A stretch of DNA of 64,000 nt from Aromatoleum bremense (GTDB lineage: Bacteria > Pseudomonadota > Gammaproteobacteria > Burkholderiales > Rhodocyclaceae). This document shows, piece by piece, positions 19,625-29,900 of the stretch. The stretch covers positions 558,001-622,000 of the forward strand of contig NZ_CP059467.1 of assembly GCF_017894365.1 (NCBI RefSeq). Reading direction: 5' to 3'. Within the stretch, counting starts at the first letter, position 1, and each line of letters begins with the position of its first letter. Made by a program: the position numbers and the translations under genes. Under the pieces are notes generated by a model, which saw only the letters and a program-made list of their open reading frames with translations, was not told the origin of the DNA and ran no database searches.

Positions 19625-20688
19625 AGGTCGGAGAGGAAACCGTCGCCGACCCGGATTTCTATCGCCGGCTTTTCGCTCTCATCGACGCCCTGCACGCCTG
19701 ATATCCGGGCGCGCAACTGGCCGCAGCCGCCGTCGACATCCTGCCCCGCCGAATGGCGCAGCTTGGTCAGGATCCCGCGCCGGTGCAGGTGACGCGCCAT
19801 GGCGGCCGCATGCTCCCAGGAAGGACGGGCGAAACCCGTTCCGGCGACGCTGTTGTACGGGATGAAGTTCATCACCGCGTATTTGCCGGCAAGCAGCCGG
19901 ACGATGCCGTCGAGTTCCTCGTCGCCGTCGTTGATGCCCGCGAGCAACGTCCATTGATACTGGATCGGATAACCCGTCGCGCGGGCGTAGGTTTCGCCGA
20001 GTTCGACGAGTTCGGCCGGATCGATACGCGGCGCGCGCGGCATGAGCTGGGCGCGCAGCGCGGCGCGGGTCGTGTGCAGCGACAACGCCAGCGCCGGCTT
20101 GACGTCCCCAAGCGGCAGCCGCTCGAACACGCGCCGGTCGCCGACAGTCGAGAAAACCAGGTTCTTGTGCCCGATTCCGCCTTCGGTGCCGAGCAGCGCG
20201 ATCGCTTCGAGCACGTTGTCGAGATTGTGCGCCGGCTCACCCATGCCCATGAACACGACCTTGCGGACGACCCTGCGCAAGCGGGCGAGCGCCACCTGCG
20301 CGACGATCTCGGCGCTGCCGAGCTGGCGCAGCAGGCCGTCGCGGCCCGTCATGCAGAAGGCGCATCCGACCGCGCAGCCGACCTGCGTCGACACGCACAG
20401 GCCGTCGCGCGGCAGCAGCACGCTCTCCACGGTCTGCCCGTCGGCCAGTTCGACCAGCAGGCGCGCGCCGTCCTCGCCGGCATGTTCGGAACGCACCTGC
20501 GCGAGCGCCGCCAGTTCCGCAGCCATCGCGGGCAGGCCGACGCGCAGCGGCGCAGGGAAAAAATCCTCGGCGCGGCTTCGGCCCTCATCGAGCGCAAGGG
20601 CCTGCGCCCAGGCCCGCAACACGCGCTGTTCGTGGCAGGGTTTGGCGCCGCTCGCCCGCAGGCGCTGCCGGATTTGGTCGATACGCAT
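19600..20688 (-). CDS. RlmN-family radical SAM methyltransferase (paralogue type)
   Basis: This 362-aa protein of the RlmN/Cfr family carries the radical SAM CxxxCxxC motif as CAVGCAFC, preceded by LLPRDGLCVSTQVGC and followed by KVVFMGMGEPAHNLDNVL and the C-terminal DVDGGCGQLRA, which holds the family's catalytic Cys. RlmN methylates C2 of A2503 in 23S rRNA and A37 of some tRNAs. This form lacks the long N-terminal domain match of the standard RlmN, so it may be a divergent paralogue. The ATG at 20688 fits the helical N-terminus, but no Shine-Dalgarno precedes it. Instead an 8-bp tandem repeat does. Upstream in-frame ATGs at 20736 and 20742 would read through the repeat. Confidence 0.85.
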   Translation of the reverse strand: MRIDQIRQRLRASGAKPCHEQRVLRAWAQALALDEGRSRAEDFFPAPLRVGLPAMAAELAALAQVRSEHAGEDGARLLVELADGQTVESVLLPRDGLCVSTQVGCAVGCAFCMTGRDGLLRQLGSAEIVAQVALARLRRVVRKVVFMGMGEPAHNLDNVLEAIALLGTEGGIGHKNLVFSTVGDRRVFERLPLGDVKPALALSLHTTRAALRAQLMPRAPRIDPAELVELGETYARATGYPIQYQWTLLAGINDGDEELDGIVRLLAGKYAVMNFIPYNSVAGTGFARPSWEHAAAMARHLHRRGILTKLRHSAGQDVDGGCGQLRARISGVQGVDESEKPAIEIRVGDGFLSDLHDDTEGR

Positions 20689-20696
20689 CAAAGGGC

Positions 20697-20727
20697 GGGC
20701 GAAGGGGCGAAGGGGCGAAGGGGCGAA
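20697..20727. repeat. 8-bp tandem repeat (GGGCGAAG, 3.9 copies)
   Basis: The unit GGGCGAAG is repeated three times perfectly, plus seven of eight bases of a fourth. On the minus strand it reads CTTCGCCC and occupies the -9 to -39 interval upstream of the ATG at 20688. The unit length is not a multiple of three. Confidence 0.95.
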
Positions 20728-20952
20728 TGCTAGCATCGCCATGCGACGGCCACTAGCCGCGCTTTCCGACAAACGAGGCCACCCCGCTTTTCCCCGATGG
20801 CCACTACACGGGGTACGGTATCGGCAACCTCTCCCGCCCCCCTCATAATCTCCTTGGCCAGTCGCTCTTTGGCGACTATCGATCAGCATCGGCCGCAGCA
20901 CAGCCGGGGATCGGCCAAAACCCGAAATCGACTCAGGATGAGGAGACCAAAC

Positions 20953-21543
20953 ATGAAGAATTCACCGACAGAACAGCTTCGGACCGAAAACATGGAGTGC
21001 GAATTCGTTCCACCGCTTGATCTGCCGGAGACATGGGGTCTTGCGTGGGAACGCCAGCTGAACGCGGCGCTCGCGTGGCAAGCGGCGAATGCGACCGCGG
21101 ACAACGGCGGCGCACCAGCGAACCCCATGACGAATTCCACGGCGGGGGCGCTCCGGCAAATGGGCGGCACGGCGTGCGCGCCGACGATGCGGACCCTCAC
21201 CAGGATGACGACGCTGCTGGGTTCGCTGCGGGAGCGGACGCTGCAGATCCAGAGTGAAGCCGCGAACGTGGCGATCGCCGAAGTGGCGCATTCCCACGCC
21301 CCGGCGTCGGACACCGCGGGCAACGATGAAGCCTTGCGTCCGATCGACGCTGAAAACGCGCGGCGCATCACCGAACTCATCAGGTCATGGTTCGAAATGA
21401 CCGCCGCTGCGCAGGCCGAAATGGCAGCGCTGATGGGCTTGGGCGCAACCGGTGCACGAAGCGATGCGAGCAGTCCAGGTGCATTCGAGCGTCGCGCCCA
21501 GGCCCGTGTGATCGACTTCCCCGACCGCCGCCGCGCGGCGTGA
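20953..21543 (+). CDS. hypothetical helical protein, 196 aa
   Basis: I do not recognise a family. GGAG lies upstream of the ATG at 20953. The protein is soluble and Ala-rich, with a central helix (TLTRMTTLLGSLRERTLQIQ, about 79-98) and a second near 145-165, and a basic C-terminal tail ending in RRRAA. Composition and genomic setting among phasins invite a granule-associated role, but nothing specific shows this. It lies between the RlmN-like gene (divergent) and the AEC permease gene (81 bp downstream). Confidence 0.55.
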   Translation: MKNSPTEQLRTENMECEFVPPLDLPETWGLAWERQLNAALAWQAANATADNGGAPANPMTNSTAGALRQMGGTACAPTMRTLTRMTTLLGSLRERTLQIQSEAANVAIAEVAHSHAPASDTAGNDEALRPIDAENARRITELIRSWFEMTAAAQAEMAALMGLGATGARSDASSPGAFERRAQARVIDFPDRRRAA

Positions 21544-21624
21544 CGTTGCGTCGCAGCCTGATGTTATCCTCGCCGGCTCGCATGGCAATCCGTTCCGGAT
21601 ACGGCCGGCGCCCGGATTCCATTC

Positions 21625-22566
21625 ATGCTGCAAGTATTCACGATCACCGGTCCTGTATTCATCATCATCGCCCTCGGATTCGCTGCCGTACGCTGGGGGT
21701 TCTTTGCGAAGTCCGATACCCGCATCCTCGGCAAATTCGCGGTCAATATCGCCCTGCCGGCCATGCTGTTCAAGGCCCTGACCGAACGGCCGTTCGCGGA
21801 AATCCTCAACACCCGCTACCTGCTCGCCTACGCGCTGGGCTCGCTCGCGACTTTCGCGATCGGGGTCGCGGCGACGCGCTATTTCCGCCACCGGAGCCTG
21901 CAGTTGAGCGCCGTGCACGGGATGGGCATGTCGCTGTCGAACAGCGCTTTCATCGGCTACCCGATCGTCCTGCAGTTGCTCGGACCGCCGGCCGCGATCG
22001 CGCTCGCGTTGTGCTTTCTCGTCGAGAACCTGCTGATCCTGCCCCTCGCGCTGGCGCTCGCGGAGAGCGATGGCGGCGGCGGTGAAAGCGCCCTCAAGGT
22101 CGTATCGAACACGTTTCTGCGCCTCGGCCGCAACCCGCTGATCCTCGCGATCGTTGCCGGCTTCGCGTGCGCGATGCTCGAACTGCGGCTGCCCGGACCG
22201 CTGCTGCGCGCAATCGACATGCTCGCGCTGGCCTCGGCGGGCATCGCATTGTTCGTCATCGGCGGCACCCTGGTCGGGCTGACACTCAAAGGCATGCGCC
22301 GCGACATCGCGTACATCGCCGCAGGAAAGCTGCTGCTGCATCCGCTCGCAGTGTTCGTCGCAGTCATGCTCGTTCCCCCTACCGACCGCGCGCTGCAGAT
22401 CGCCGCGGTGACGTTCGCGTGCATGCCGATGCTGAGCATCTATCCCATCCTGGCGCAGAAGTACGGCCGCGAAGACCTGTGCGCTGCGGCTTTGATGGCG
22501 ACGACGGTCAGTGCATTCTTCACGATCAGCGCGGTGATCTGGGTGCTGCAGACCGGCATGGGCTGA
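21625..22566 (+). CDS. AEC family permease
   Basis: This 313-aa integral membrane protein of the auxin efflux carrier (AEC) family has about ten hydrophobic helices. The N-terminal half contains FAVNIALPAMLFKAL, and the mid-protein GMSLSNSAFIGYPIV matches the family's conserved helix with an Asn-Ser-Gly/Ala pattern. Bacterial members such as MdcF/MleP-type carriers move malonate, malate or other carboxylates. The substrate here is unknown, and no metabolic genes are adjacent to guide it. It is a complete gene. Confidence 0.9.
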   Translation: MLQVFTITGPVFIIIALGFAAVRWGFFAKSDTRILGKFAVNIALPAMLFKALTERPFAEILNTRYLLAYALGSLATFAIGVAATRYFRHRSLQLSAVHGMGMSLSNSAFIGYPIVLQLLGPPAAIALALCFLVENLLILPLALALAESDGGGGESALKVVSNTFLRLGRNPLILAIVAGFACAMLELRLPGPLLRAIDMLALASAGIALFVIGGTLVGLTLKGMRRDIAYIAAGKLLLHPLAVFVAVMLVPPTDRALQIAAVTFACMPMLSIYPILAQKYGREDLCAAALMATTVSAFFTISAVIWVLQTGMG

Positions 22567-22730
22567 TCGTCCTTCCGGCGGCGGCGGCACGTTCTGTGGC
22601 AGGCGAAACACGCGACGGGCACGCGCTGTAACATGTTCCGCCCTCGTTTCTTGTTACCCTTGTTGTCTACGACGGTCGCCGCGGCACTGTCCCCGCAACT
22701 CCGTCTCATTGAATGGAAGAAAACTTCACG

Positions 22731-23222
22731 ATGACTCAACGCCAACCTCGTGGCCTGTCCGCCGATCCGATGCGCCAATGGACCCACCTCGCCGTGAAGA
22801 CGATCCAGACGATGATGGCGTCCGCCCAGGTCATCGGTCACCGCACCACAAAGATGGCCATTGCCGGCTTTGCGCCCAGCGCGAGCGACCAGGAGGAATT
22901 CACGCTGATGGGGCAGGAAAAATTCGAGGCGGCCGCCGAATCGGCGCAAGCGATGACGATGCACCTGATAAAGCTCAACCAGCGCCTGTGGGAACAGACA
23001 TCCGTCGGAATGGTCGGCGGCGCGAGCGCGATACTGTCGCTGGCCGGCAGCCAGACGCTCGGTCAGTCGGTCGAGCGCCAAACCGATCTCTTCAATGTGG
23101 TTTCGGAGTCGGCGAAGAATTTATCCCGACTCGCCGGTTCGAGCGTGACGCTCGCCCACCGCGGACTGCGGCCGATCCACGCCAAGGCGACGGCCAACGC
23201 GAAGCGCCTCGGGGCGCGCTGA
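22731..23222 (+). CDS. phasin-like protein
   Basis: This 163-aa helical protein is probably a polyhydroxyalkanoate granule-associated phasin. It is built of amphipathic helices (IQTMMASAQVIGHRTTKMA; AAAESAQAMTMHLIKLNQR; LFNVVSESAKNLSRLAG) and ends with a basic tail, RPIHAKATANAKRLGAR. The ATG at 22731 is preferred because GGAAGA lies about ten bases upstream; an in-frame ATG at 22713 has none. It stands alone in plus orientation, 3.6 kb from phaC. The phasin assignment is by resemblance of pattern rather than a diagnostic motif. Confidence 0.65.
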   Translation: MTQRQPRGLSADPMRQWTHLAVKTIQTMMASAQVIGHRTTKMAIAGFAPSASDQEEFTLMGQEKFEAAAESAQAMTMHLIKLNQRLWEQTSVGMVGGASAILSLAGSQTLGQSVERQTDLFNVVSESAKNLSRLAGSSVTLAHRGLRPIHAKATANAKRLGAR

Positions 23223-23393
23223 TTCGCCGCCGCACCGCCGCAACCCCGGCGGGCTTCATCAGGGCCGCTTACGCGGCCTTCCTGGGGCAAGGCTATCACT
23301 TAGCCGGCTGTCCGAAATCCTGGTGCCCGCTCCATCATGCGTGCTCGGATGACGGTTCATGACAAGTTCTGTTTGACTGCCGAGTCCTGAGGT

Positions 23394-23852
23394 TCAGGCG
23401 TCGATCTGCGGTTTCAGGATCAACACCGGAATACGGCTGTGCGTGAGGACCGAGTGCGCCTCGCTGCCGATCAGTAATCGCCGCAAGCCCCGGCGCCCGT
23501 GAGAAGCCATGCAGATGAGGTCGGCACCGCAACGCTCTGCCGCCTCGATGATCGCCTCGGCGGGCATGTCGCTGACGGTGCTGAGCGTGGCGCAGACAAC
23601 CCCGACCTGTTCGCACAGTGCGCACGCCCTGCCGAGAATGCGCGCGGCCTCACGATCTTCGAACTGCTGGAACTTTTCGAGTGTCACTGGCGCAATGAAC
23701 CCGCTTTCACCGAAACGGGCATCCGGATAGGGTGGCTTGGCGTAAAAGGCAGTCACTCGGGCGCCCGTCGCAGTGGCGAACTCGGCGGTCTGCCGAATGG
23801 CCGCCTCTGACAATGCCGAGCCGTCGGTCGATACGAGAATGTGTTTGAACAT
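23394..23852 (-). CDS. universal stress protein, UspA family
   Basis: This is a 152-aa UspA-type protein. It begins MFKHILVSTDGSALSEAAIR, the canonical first strand and loop. The ATP-binding glycine-rich motif near the C-terminus reads ASHGRRGLRRLLIGSEAHSV, matching G-x2-G-x9-G-S. The final strand is IPVLILKP. It is cytoplasmic and probably a homodimer. GAGG lies ahead of the ATG. It sits 75 bp downstream of the interrupted efflux channel gene on the same strand. Confidence 0.93.
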   Translation of the reverse strand: MFKHILVSTDGSALSEAAIRQTAEFATATGARVTAFYAKPPYPDARFGESGFIAPVTLEKFQQFEDREAARILGRACALCEQVGVVCATLSTVSDMPAEAIIEAAERCGADLICMASHGRRGLRRLLIGSEAHSVLTHSRIPVLILKPQIDA

Positions 23853-24883
23853 GGGGTTTTACCTCGATCTGCAGTGCAGGAACCTGGGGGCATGCGAGCC
23901 ATGCCCGCCAAGCCCGTCCCGGATCGTCAGCGCCAGTCACCACCCCCCAGCGCCTTGTACAGCGCGACCTCGCTAGAGCGCTGGCCGAGCTGGCTGCCGA
24001 GTAGTTGTTGGCGGGCACCGAGCAGCGCACGCTGAGCATCGAGCACGGTGAGGTAGCTCTCCACGCCGGCACGGTAACGCTGGTCGGCGAGCTCGAGGTA
24101 GCGGCGGTTGGTGTCGACCAGATCCTGCTCGGCCTTCAATTGCGCGGTGAAGGTCTGCCTTGCGGCCAGACCGTCTGCCACCTCGCGGAAGGCCTGCTGG
24201 ATCGCCTTCTCGTACTCCGCCACGGCGATGTCCTTCTGCAGCTCGGCGTAATCGAGACTGGCGGTCAGGCGCCCGGCGTTGAAGATCGGCAGGCGGATCT
24301 GCGGCATGAAGGACCAGAAGCCCGAGCCGCCGTCGAACAGCCCTGACAACTCGCTGCTCGCCGTGCCGGCACCGGCGGTGAGCGTGATGCTCGGGAAGAA
24401 GGCGGCACGCGCGGCGCCGATGCTGGCGTTGGCGCCGCGCAGCCGGTGCTCTGCGGCGAGAATGTCGGGCCGGCGCTGCAGCACCTCGGCGGGGAGCCCA
24501 ACCGGGAGAGCTGCAAGCACGTCGCCGAGGGGCGCGGCCGGGCTCAATCCCGCTTGTTGCGCGGGCGCCCCGAGCAACACCTCAAGCCCGTTGGCGTCCT
24601 GCGCAACGCGACGCACGTACAGGGCCTCCTGAGCCCGCACGGCATCCACTGCCGCCTGTGCCTGGCGCACTTCCAGTTCGGACGCGGCGCCCGCCTCGAA
24701 GCGCTGTTTAATCAGGCCGAGCGACTCTTCATAAGCCCTGAGGGTGTCCCGCACCAACCCGAGTTGGGCTTGGTCGGTACGCAGCGCGAGCCACGCGTTC
24801 GCCACCTCGGCGGTGAGGGCGAGGCGCAGCGCGCGCTGGCTGGCTTCCTGGGCCAGGTAGGCCTCGAGGGCACTTTCTTCTAG

Positions 24884-24898
24884 CAGCCTGTCGGACTT
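24884..24898 (+). repeat. IS left terminal inverted repeat
   Basis: CAGCCTGTCGGACTT, pairing with the right end at 26415-26429. CTAG precedes it as the target duplication. Confidence 0.9.
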
Positions 24899-25014
24899 GA
24901 GCACCGCCGGCGCTGTATCCGGGGGCTTGATTTCACAATGTGAGAAACGGTCGGCATTTCAGGTTCCAATCAGCGGTTTCCTGTCCGAAATCGCAATGCC
25001 CCTGTCCTTTTTTC

Positions 25015-26373
25015 TCACTGCGGACGCAATACGGCCATGCGCTTCAAGTTCCACGCCAAGCACACCAGGGTCCACTCGGCGCGCACGTTGTCGAGCCCGC
25101 GCAGCAGGAACTGGCGAAATCCCATCACCGACTTGATGATGCCGAACACCGGTTCCACGGTCTGTTTCCGGAGCGCGTAGGCGGCGCGGCCGGCCCGGGT
25201 CTTGAGGGCGTGCTTCATCTGTTCGACGGGGCTGGCGGGCTGCTCGAGCGGGGCGGGCTCTTCGAAGCGGCGGCGCCAATCCGGATGGTGCTCGTCGCGC
25301 CCGACCGCGATCAGCGGTTCGATCCCGGCGGCCTGGCAGCCCTGGACGTTGCGCTCGCTGAAGAAACCGGTGTCGGCCAGCAGTTGGTCGGGCTGATTGA
25401 GCCCTTCGGGCAGGGCCGCGATGCGGGCCAGCATCGGCTCGACCTGCTCCTTGTCGTTGCCCGCCTGGGTGAGGTGGGGCACCATCACCAGCATCGACTC
25501 CGTATCGACCAGCGCCTGCGCGTTGTAGCACTGCTCGAAGCCGCCGCTGGTCACTTTCATGATGCGCGAGTCTTCGTCGGTCAGATTGAGCTGGTCGTCC
25601 GCGCGCGGACCGGGGGCAGGCGGGGTCGGCGGCTTGCCGCCGGGCTTCTTGCCGGTGGCCGCCGCCTTGGCCTGACGCTTGGCCAGCTTGGCATCAAACT
25701 CGGCCTGTTCACGCTCGAAGCGCTCCTTGGCGCGCGCTTCGATCTTGGCCTTGGCGGCCGCGATGGCGGCCAGCCGGTCTTCTCGGCGCTGGATCTCCGC
25801 GGGCAGATCCACGCCCTCGGGCACGCAGCTCCGATCGGCCGCTTCGGCCAGCGCGAGCATCTCCTGCACTTCGGCCTTGAGCTGGGCCTCGATCTTCTCG
25901 GCGTGCCCATACGAGAGCGCGCTGTGTCGGCTGGCGTTGGCGTGGATCTTGGTACCGTCCAGGCTCACGGTGCCAAAGCGCGAGAGCTGGTTCTCGCGGG
26001 CGACTTGCAGCACCTGCACGAAGGCATCGGCGAACTGATCGCCGAAACGGCGGCGGAACGTCGCCAGCGTGTCGTGGTCCGGATGCTGGTCGCACGCGAT
26101 GAAGCGGAAGGCCAGCGAGTCGTACGTGGCCCGCTCGATCTTGCGGCTCGAATGGGTTCCCGTCGCGTAGCCGTAGATCAGCAGCGACAGCAGCAGCGCC
26201 GGGTGGTAGGCATCGCTACCGCGGCCCGCGTAGGCGCGCTCCAATGCCGACAGGTCCAGCCCTTCCACCACATCGACCACGTAGCGCGCCAAGTGCGATT
26301 CGGGCAGCCAGTCCTGCACCGACGGTGGTAGCAGGTAGTCCGTTTGGCGGTCGATCGGGCGGAAGCGGCTCAT
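25015..26373 (-). CDS. IS1182-family transposase
   Basis: This is a 452-aa DDE transposase. The N-terminal helical domain begins MSRFRPIDRQTDYLLPPSVQ. The first catalytic Asp lies in SLDGTKIHANASRH, the second in LLADTGFFSERN and the Glu in TVEPVFGIIKSVMGFRQF. A Lys/Ala/Glu-rich coiled segment and a Pro-rich linker (about 190-260) separate the first two, as in this family. The frame is intact, with the start 56 bp inside the right end. Its base composition matches the host, suggesting exchange among related bacteria. Confidence 0.95.
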   Translation of the reverse strand: MSRFRPIDRQTDYLLPPSVQDWLPESHLARYVVDVVEGLDLSALERAYAGRGSDAYHPALLLSLLIYGYATGTHSSRKIERATYDSLAFRFIACDQHPDHDTLATFRRRFGDQFADAFVQVLQVARENQLSRFGTVSLDGTKIHANASRHSALSYGHAEKIEAQLKAEVQEMLALAEAADRSCVPEGVDLPAEIQRREDRLAAIAAAKAKIEARAKERFEREQAEFDAKLAKRQAKAAATGKKPGGKPPTPPAPGPRADDQLNLTDEDSRIMKVTSGGFEQCYNAQALVDTESMLVMVPHLTQAGNDKEQVEPMLARIAALPEGLNQPDQLLADTGFFSERNVQGCQAAGIEPLIAVGRDEHHPDWRRRFEEPAPLEQPASPVEQMKHALKTRAGRAAYALRKQTVEPVFGIIKSVMGFRQFLLRGLDNVRAEWTLVCLAWNLKRMAVLRPQ

Positions 26374-26414
26374 GCTCTCGGGTTCCAGGGGCGACGCGGC
26401 ATTTTACAGGGGGA

Positions 26415-26429
26415 TAGTCCGACACGCTG
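26415..26429 (-). repeat. IS right terminal inverted repeat
   Basis: Read inward on minus: CAGCGTGTCGGACTA. It is followed on plus by the second CTAG (26430-26433). Confidence 0.9.
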
Positions 26430-26906
26430 CTAGGCTACGGATGCGGCCGAAGAAATCCAGCTCGTAGGCGGCGATGCCCAAGCCGACCGAGTATTGGCCG
26501 CTCGTCGTCGCCTCCGGCGCCATTGACAGATCGGCCGGCAGGCGCTGACGCGTGGCGCTGCCGTCGGCATTCACCGATGGCACGCGATCGGCGCGCTGGA
26601 TGCGGTACTGCGCGCGATAGGCCTCGACCCGAAGGGCTGCGGCGCGCAGATCACGGTTGTTGTCGAGCGCGGTACGGATCAGCGCCTGCAGTTCGGGCGC
26701 GCGGAAGAAGGCCTCCCAGCCCAGGCCGTGCGCACCGGGGTCCGAGGCGGCTGCGACGGTCGTGCCTCCGCCATAGGCCTCGCCGCTTGGCCAAGCGCTC
26801 GGGGTTGGTGCCGCAGGTCGCTCGTAGGCGGGCATCATCGAGCACGCGCCCAGCGCGCTGCCCAGAGCAAGCGCGGAAGCCAGTTTTTTCAAGGTATTGA
26901 TCGACA

Positions 26907-29900
26907 TCACTTCACCTCCACCGCTTGGGGAACAGCCACCGCTTCGGTGGGGGTTTTCTTCTTGAACGCACTGGCCACCACATAGAAGAACAGCGGCACG
27001 AAGAAGATCGCCAGGAAGGTGCCGGCGAGGGTGCCGCCGACCACGCTGGTGCCGATCGAGTGCTGGCTGCCGCTGCTGGCGCCGGTGGCGATCGCGAGCG
27101 GGATCACGCCCATGACGAAGGCCAGCGAAGTCATGATGATCGGGCGCAGCCGCATGCGCGCCGCCAGCACCGCGGCATCGAACAGGCGGCGGCCTTCCTT
27201 CTCGTGCAGTTCGCGGGCGAACTCGACGATCAGGATCGCGTTCTTCGCCGCCAGGCCCATCGTCGTGATCATGCCGATCTGGAAGAACACGTCGTTCGAC
27301 AGCCCGCGCCCGAGCGTGGCCATCACCGCACCGAGGATGCCCACCGGCACGACCAGGATCACCGAGAACGGAATCGACCAGCTCTCGTACAGCGCCGCCA
27401 GACACAGGAACACCACCACCAGCGACAGCACCAGCGTGAAACTGCTCTGCGCGCCCGCCAGGCGCTCTTCAAAGGACAAGCCGGTGAAGGCGAGGTCGAC
27501 TCCCGGCGGCAACTGCTGGGCCAGACGCTCCACCGTCGCCATCGCGTCGCCGCTGCTGGAGCCGGGCGCCGCCTGGCCGAGAATCTGCACCGCCGGCAGG
27601 CCGTTATAGCGCTCGAGCTTGGGCGAACCGTAGGTCCAGTGCCCGCTGGCGAAGGCCGAGAACGGCACCATCTTGCCCTCGGCGTTGCGCACGTACCACT
27701 TGTCGAAGTCTTCCGGGGCGATGCGCGCATCGACCGCGCCCTGCACGAACACCTTCTTGACCCGGCCGCGATCGACGAAGTCGTTCACATAGGCCGAGCC
27801 CCAGGCCACCGACAGGGTTTCGTTGATCGCTGCCAGGCTCACCTGCTGCGCGCGCGCCTTCTCGTCGTCGATGACGACTTGATACTGCGGCTCGTCGGAC
27901 AGGCCGTTCGGGCGCACCAGGCGCAGGCCGGGGTCCTGCGACGCCATGCCGAGCAGCTGGTTGCGCGCCGCCATCAGCGCTTCATGCCCGACGCCGGCCT
28001 TGTCCTGCAGGTAGAGGTCGAAACCAGTGGCGTTGCCGAGCTCCAGGATGGAGGGCGGCACGATCGGGATCACCGTGGCGTCCTTGATCGCCATGAAGCG
28101 GCCGAAAGCGCGCCCGGCCAGGGCCTGCACCGCGGAAGCGGGGCTGGTGCGTTCAGCAAAGGGTTTCAACTCGACGAAGGCGATGCCCGAGTTCTGCCCG
28201 CGGCCGGCGAAGTTGAAGCCGTCCACCGTCAGCACCGAGGCCACGTGCTCGGCTTCGTCCTGCAACAGGTAGTCGCGCACCTCGGCGAGCACCGCCTGGG
28301 TGCGCTGCACGCTGGCGTTGGGCGGCAACTGCACCTGGACGAGCAGGAGTCCCTGGTCTTCGTCAGGCAGGAAGGCGGTCGGCAGTCGCATGAAGAGCGC
28401 GCCCAGCACCAGCAGCAGCACCCCGTAAAGCACCAGGAAGCGCTTCTTGCGCTTGAGAATCCCGGCGACGCCACGCCCATAGCTTTCCGAACTGGCATTG
28501 AAGCGTCGGTTGAACCAGCGGAAGAAGCGGTTCTGCTCGGAATGATCTACATCCGTCCGGCGCAGGATGGTGGCGCACAGTGCCGGGGTGAACATGATCG
28601 CCACCAGCACCGACAGCGTCATCGCGGTCGCGATGGTGATCGAGAACTGGCGGTAGATGACGCCGGTCGAGCCGCCGAGGAACGCCATCGGCACGAACAC
28701 CGCCGAGATCACCAGGCCGATGCCGATCAGCGCGCCGGTAATCTGGTCCATCGACTTCTTCGTGGCCTCCTTCGCCGACAGACCCTCTTCATGCATGATG
28801 CGTTCGACGTTCTCGACGACCACGATCGCATCGTCCACCAGCAGGCCAATCGCCAGCACCATCGCGAACATGGTGAGGATGTTGATCGTGAATCCGGCCG
28901 CAAGCAGCACGGCGAAAGTGCCCAGCAGCACCACCGGCACGGCCAGTGTCGGCACCAGTGTGGCGCGGAAGTTCTGCAGGAAGAGGTACATGACCAGGAA
29001 GACGAGCACGATCGCTTCGATCAGGGTTTTCACTACGGATTCGATCGAGGCCGTCACCACCGGCGAGGTGTCGTAGGGATAGACCGCCTTCATGCCGGCG
29101 GGGAAGTAGGGCTCGAGCGTGGCCAGGGTCGCGCGCACGTTGTCGATCGTCTCCAGCACGTTGGCGCCGGTCGCCAGGCGCAGCGCCATGCCCGAGGCCG
29201 GCTTGCCGTTGTAGTTGCCGGAGATCGAGAAGTTCTGCGCGCCGAGGCCGACCTCGGCGACGTCCTTCAAGCGCACCTGGGCGCCGTTCTTCTCAACCTT
29301 GAGCAGGATGTTCTCGAACTCCGCCGGCGTGGTCATGCGCGTCTTGCCGAGCACGGTGGCGGTGAGCTGCACGTTGTCGCGGGTGGGCAGGCCGCCGAGC
29401 TGGCCGGCGGACACCTGCACGTTCTGCGCGCGCACCGCGGCGAGGATGTCCGAGGGGGTGAGCTGGTAGCTGTTGAGCTTGGCCGGGTCGAGCCAGATGC
29501 GCATCGCGTTGGGCGCGCCGAACACCATGAAGTCGCCCACGCCCTGGGTGCGCGAGATCGGATCCTGGAGGTGGGAGACGATGTAGTCGGAGAGGTCGAA
29601 GTAGCTCATCGAGCCGTCTTCCGACACCAGGCCAACCACCAGCATGAAGTTCATCTGGTACTTGGCGACCCGGATGCCCTGCTGCTGGACCTCCTGCGGC
29701 AGCATCGGGGTGGCCAGCTGCAGCTTGTTCTGCACCTGCACCTGGGCGATGTCGGGGTCGGTGCCCTGCTCGAAGGTGACGATGATCTCCATGCTGCCGT
29801 CGGAATTGCTCGCCGACGAGAGGTAGCGCAGGCCGTCGAGGCCGTTCAACTGCTGCTCGATGACCTGCACCACGGTGTCCTGCACGGTCTGCGCCGAGGC

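Larger units (their letters stand above)
24884..26429. mobile_element. IS1182-family insertion sequence, 1546 bp
   Basis: The element is bounded by imperfect terminal inverted repeats (CAGCCTGTCGGACTT at the left, CAGCGTGTCGGACTA inward from the right; 13 of 15 match). It is flanked by a 4-bp direct repeat, CTAG, at 24880-24883 and 26430-26433. It carries one transposase gene on minus. A palindromic 4-bp target fits the IS1182 family. It is complete and probably active or recently so. Confidence 0.93.
23927..26907 (-). pseudogene. RND outer-membrane channel (TtgI/OprM type), split by an IS
   Basis: The gene runs from ATG 26907 (lipobox Cys22, LGSALGAC) to a stop at 23927 and would encode a TolC-like NodT-family outer-membrane lipoprotein. 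A 1546-bp IS at 24884-26429 splits it after residues FGRIRSL. Removing the IS and one CTAG copy joins the halves in frame (…GRIRSL-EESALEAYLAQEAS…) into 476 codons, the normal family length. The 5' part now ends in six IS-encoded residues and a stop at 26404. The 3' part has no proper start or signal. It overlaps the RND pump gene stop (TGATG). The channel is therefore inactivated, recently by the look of the intact flanks. Confidence 0.95.

Noticed and set aside
24940..26331. Plus-strand frame across the IS
   Set aside because: It is antisense to a clear DDE transposase and extends over both the element and its end without motifs.
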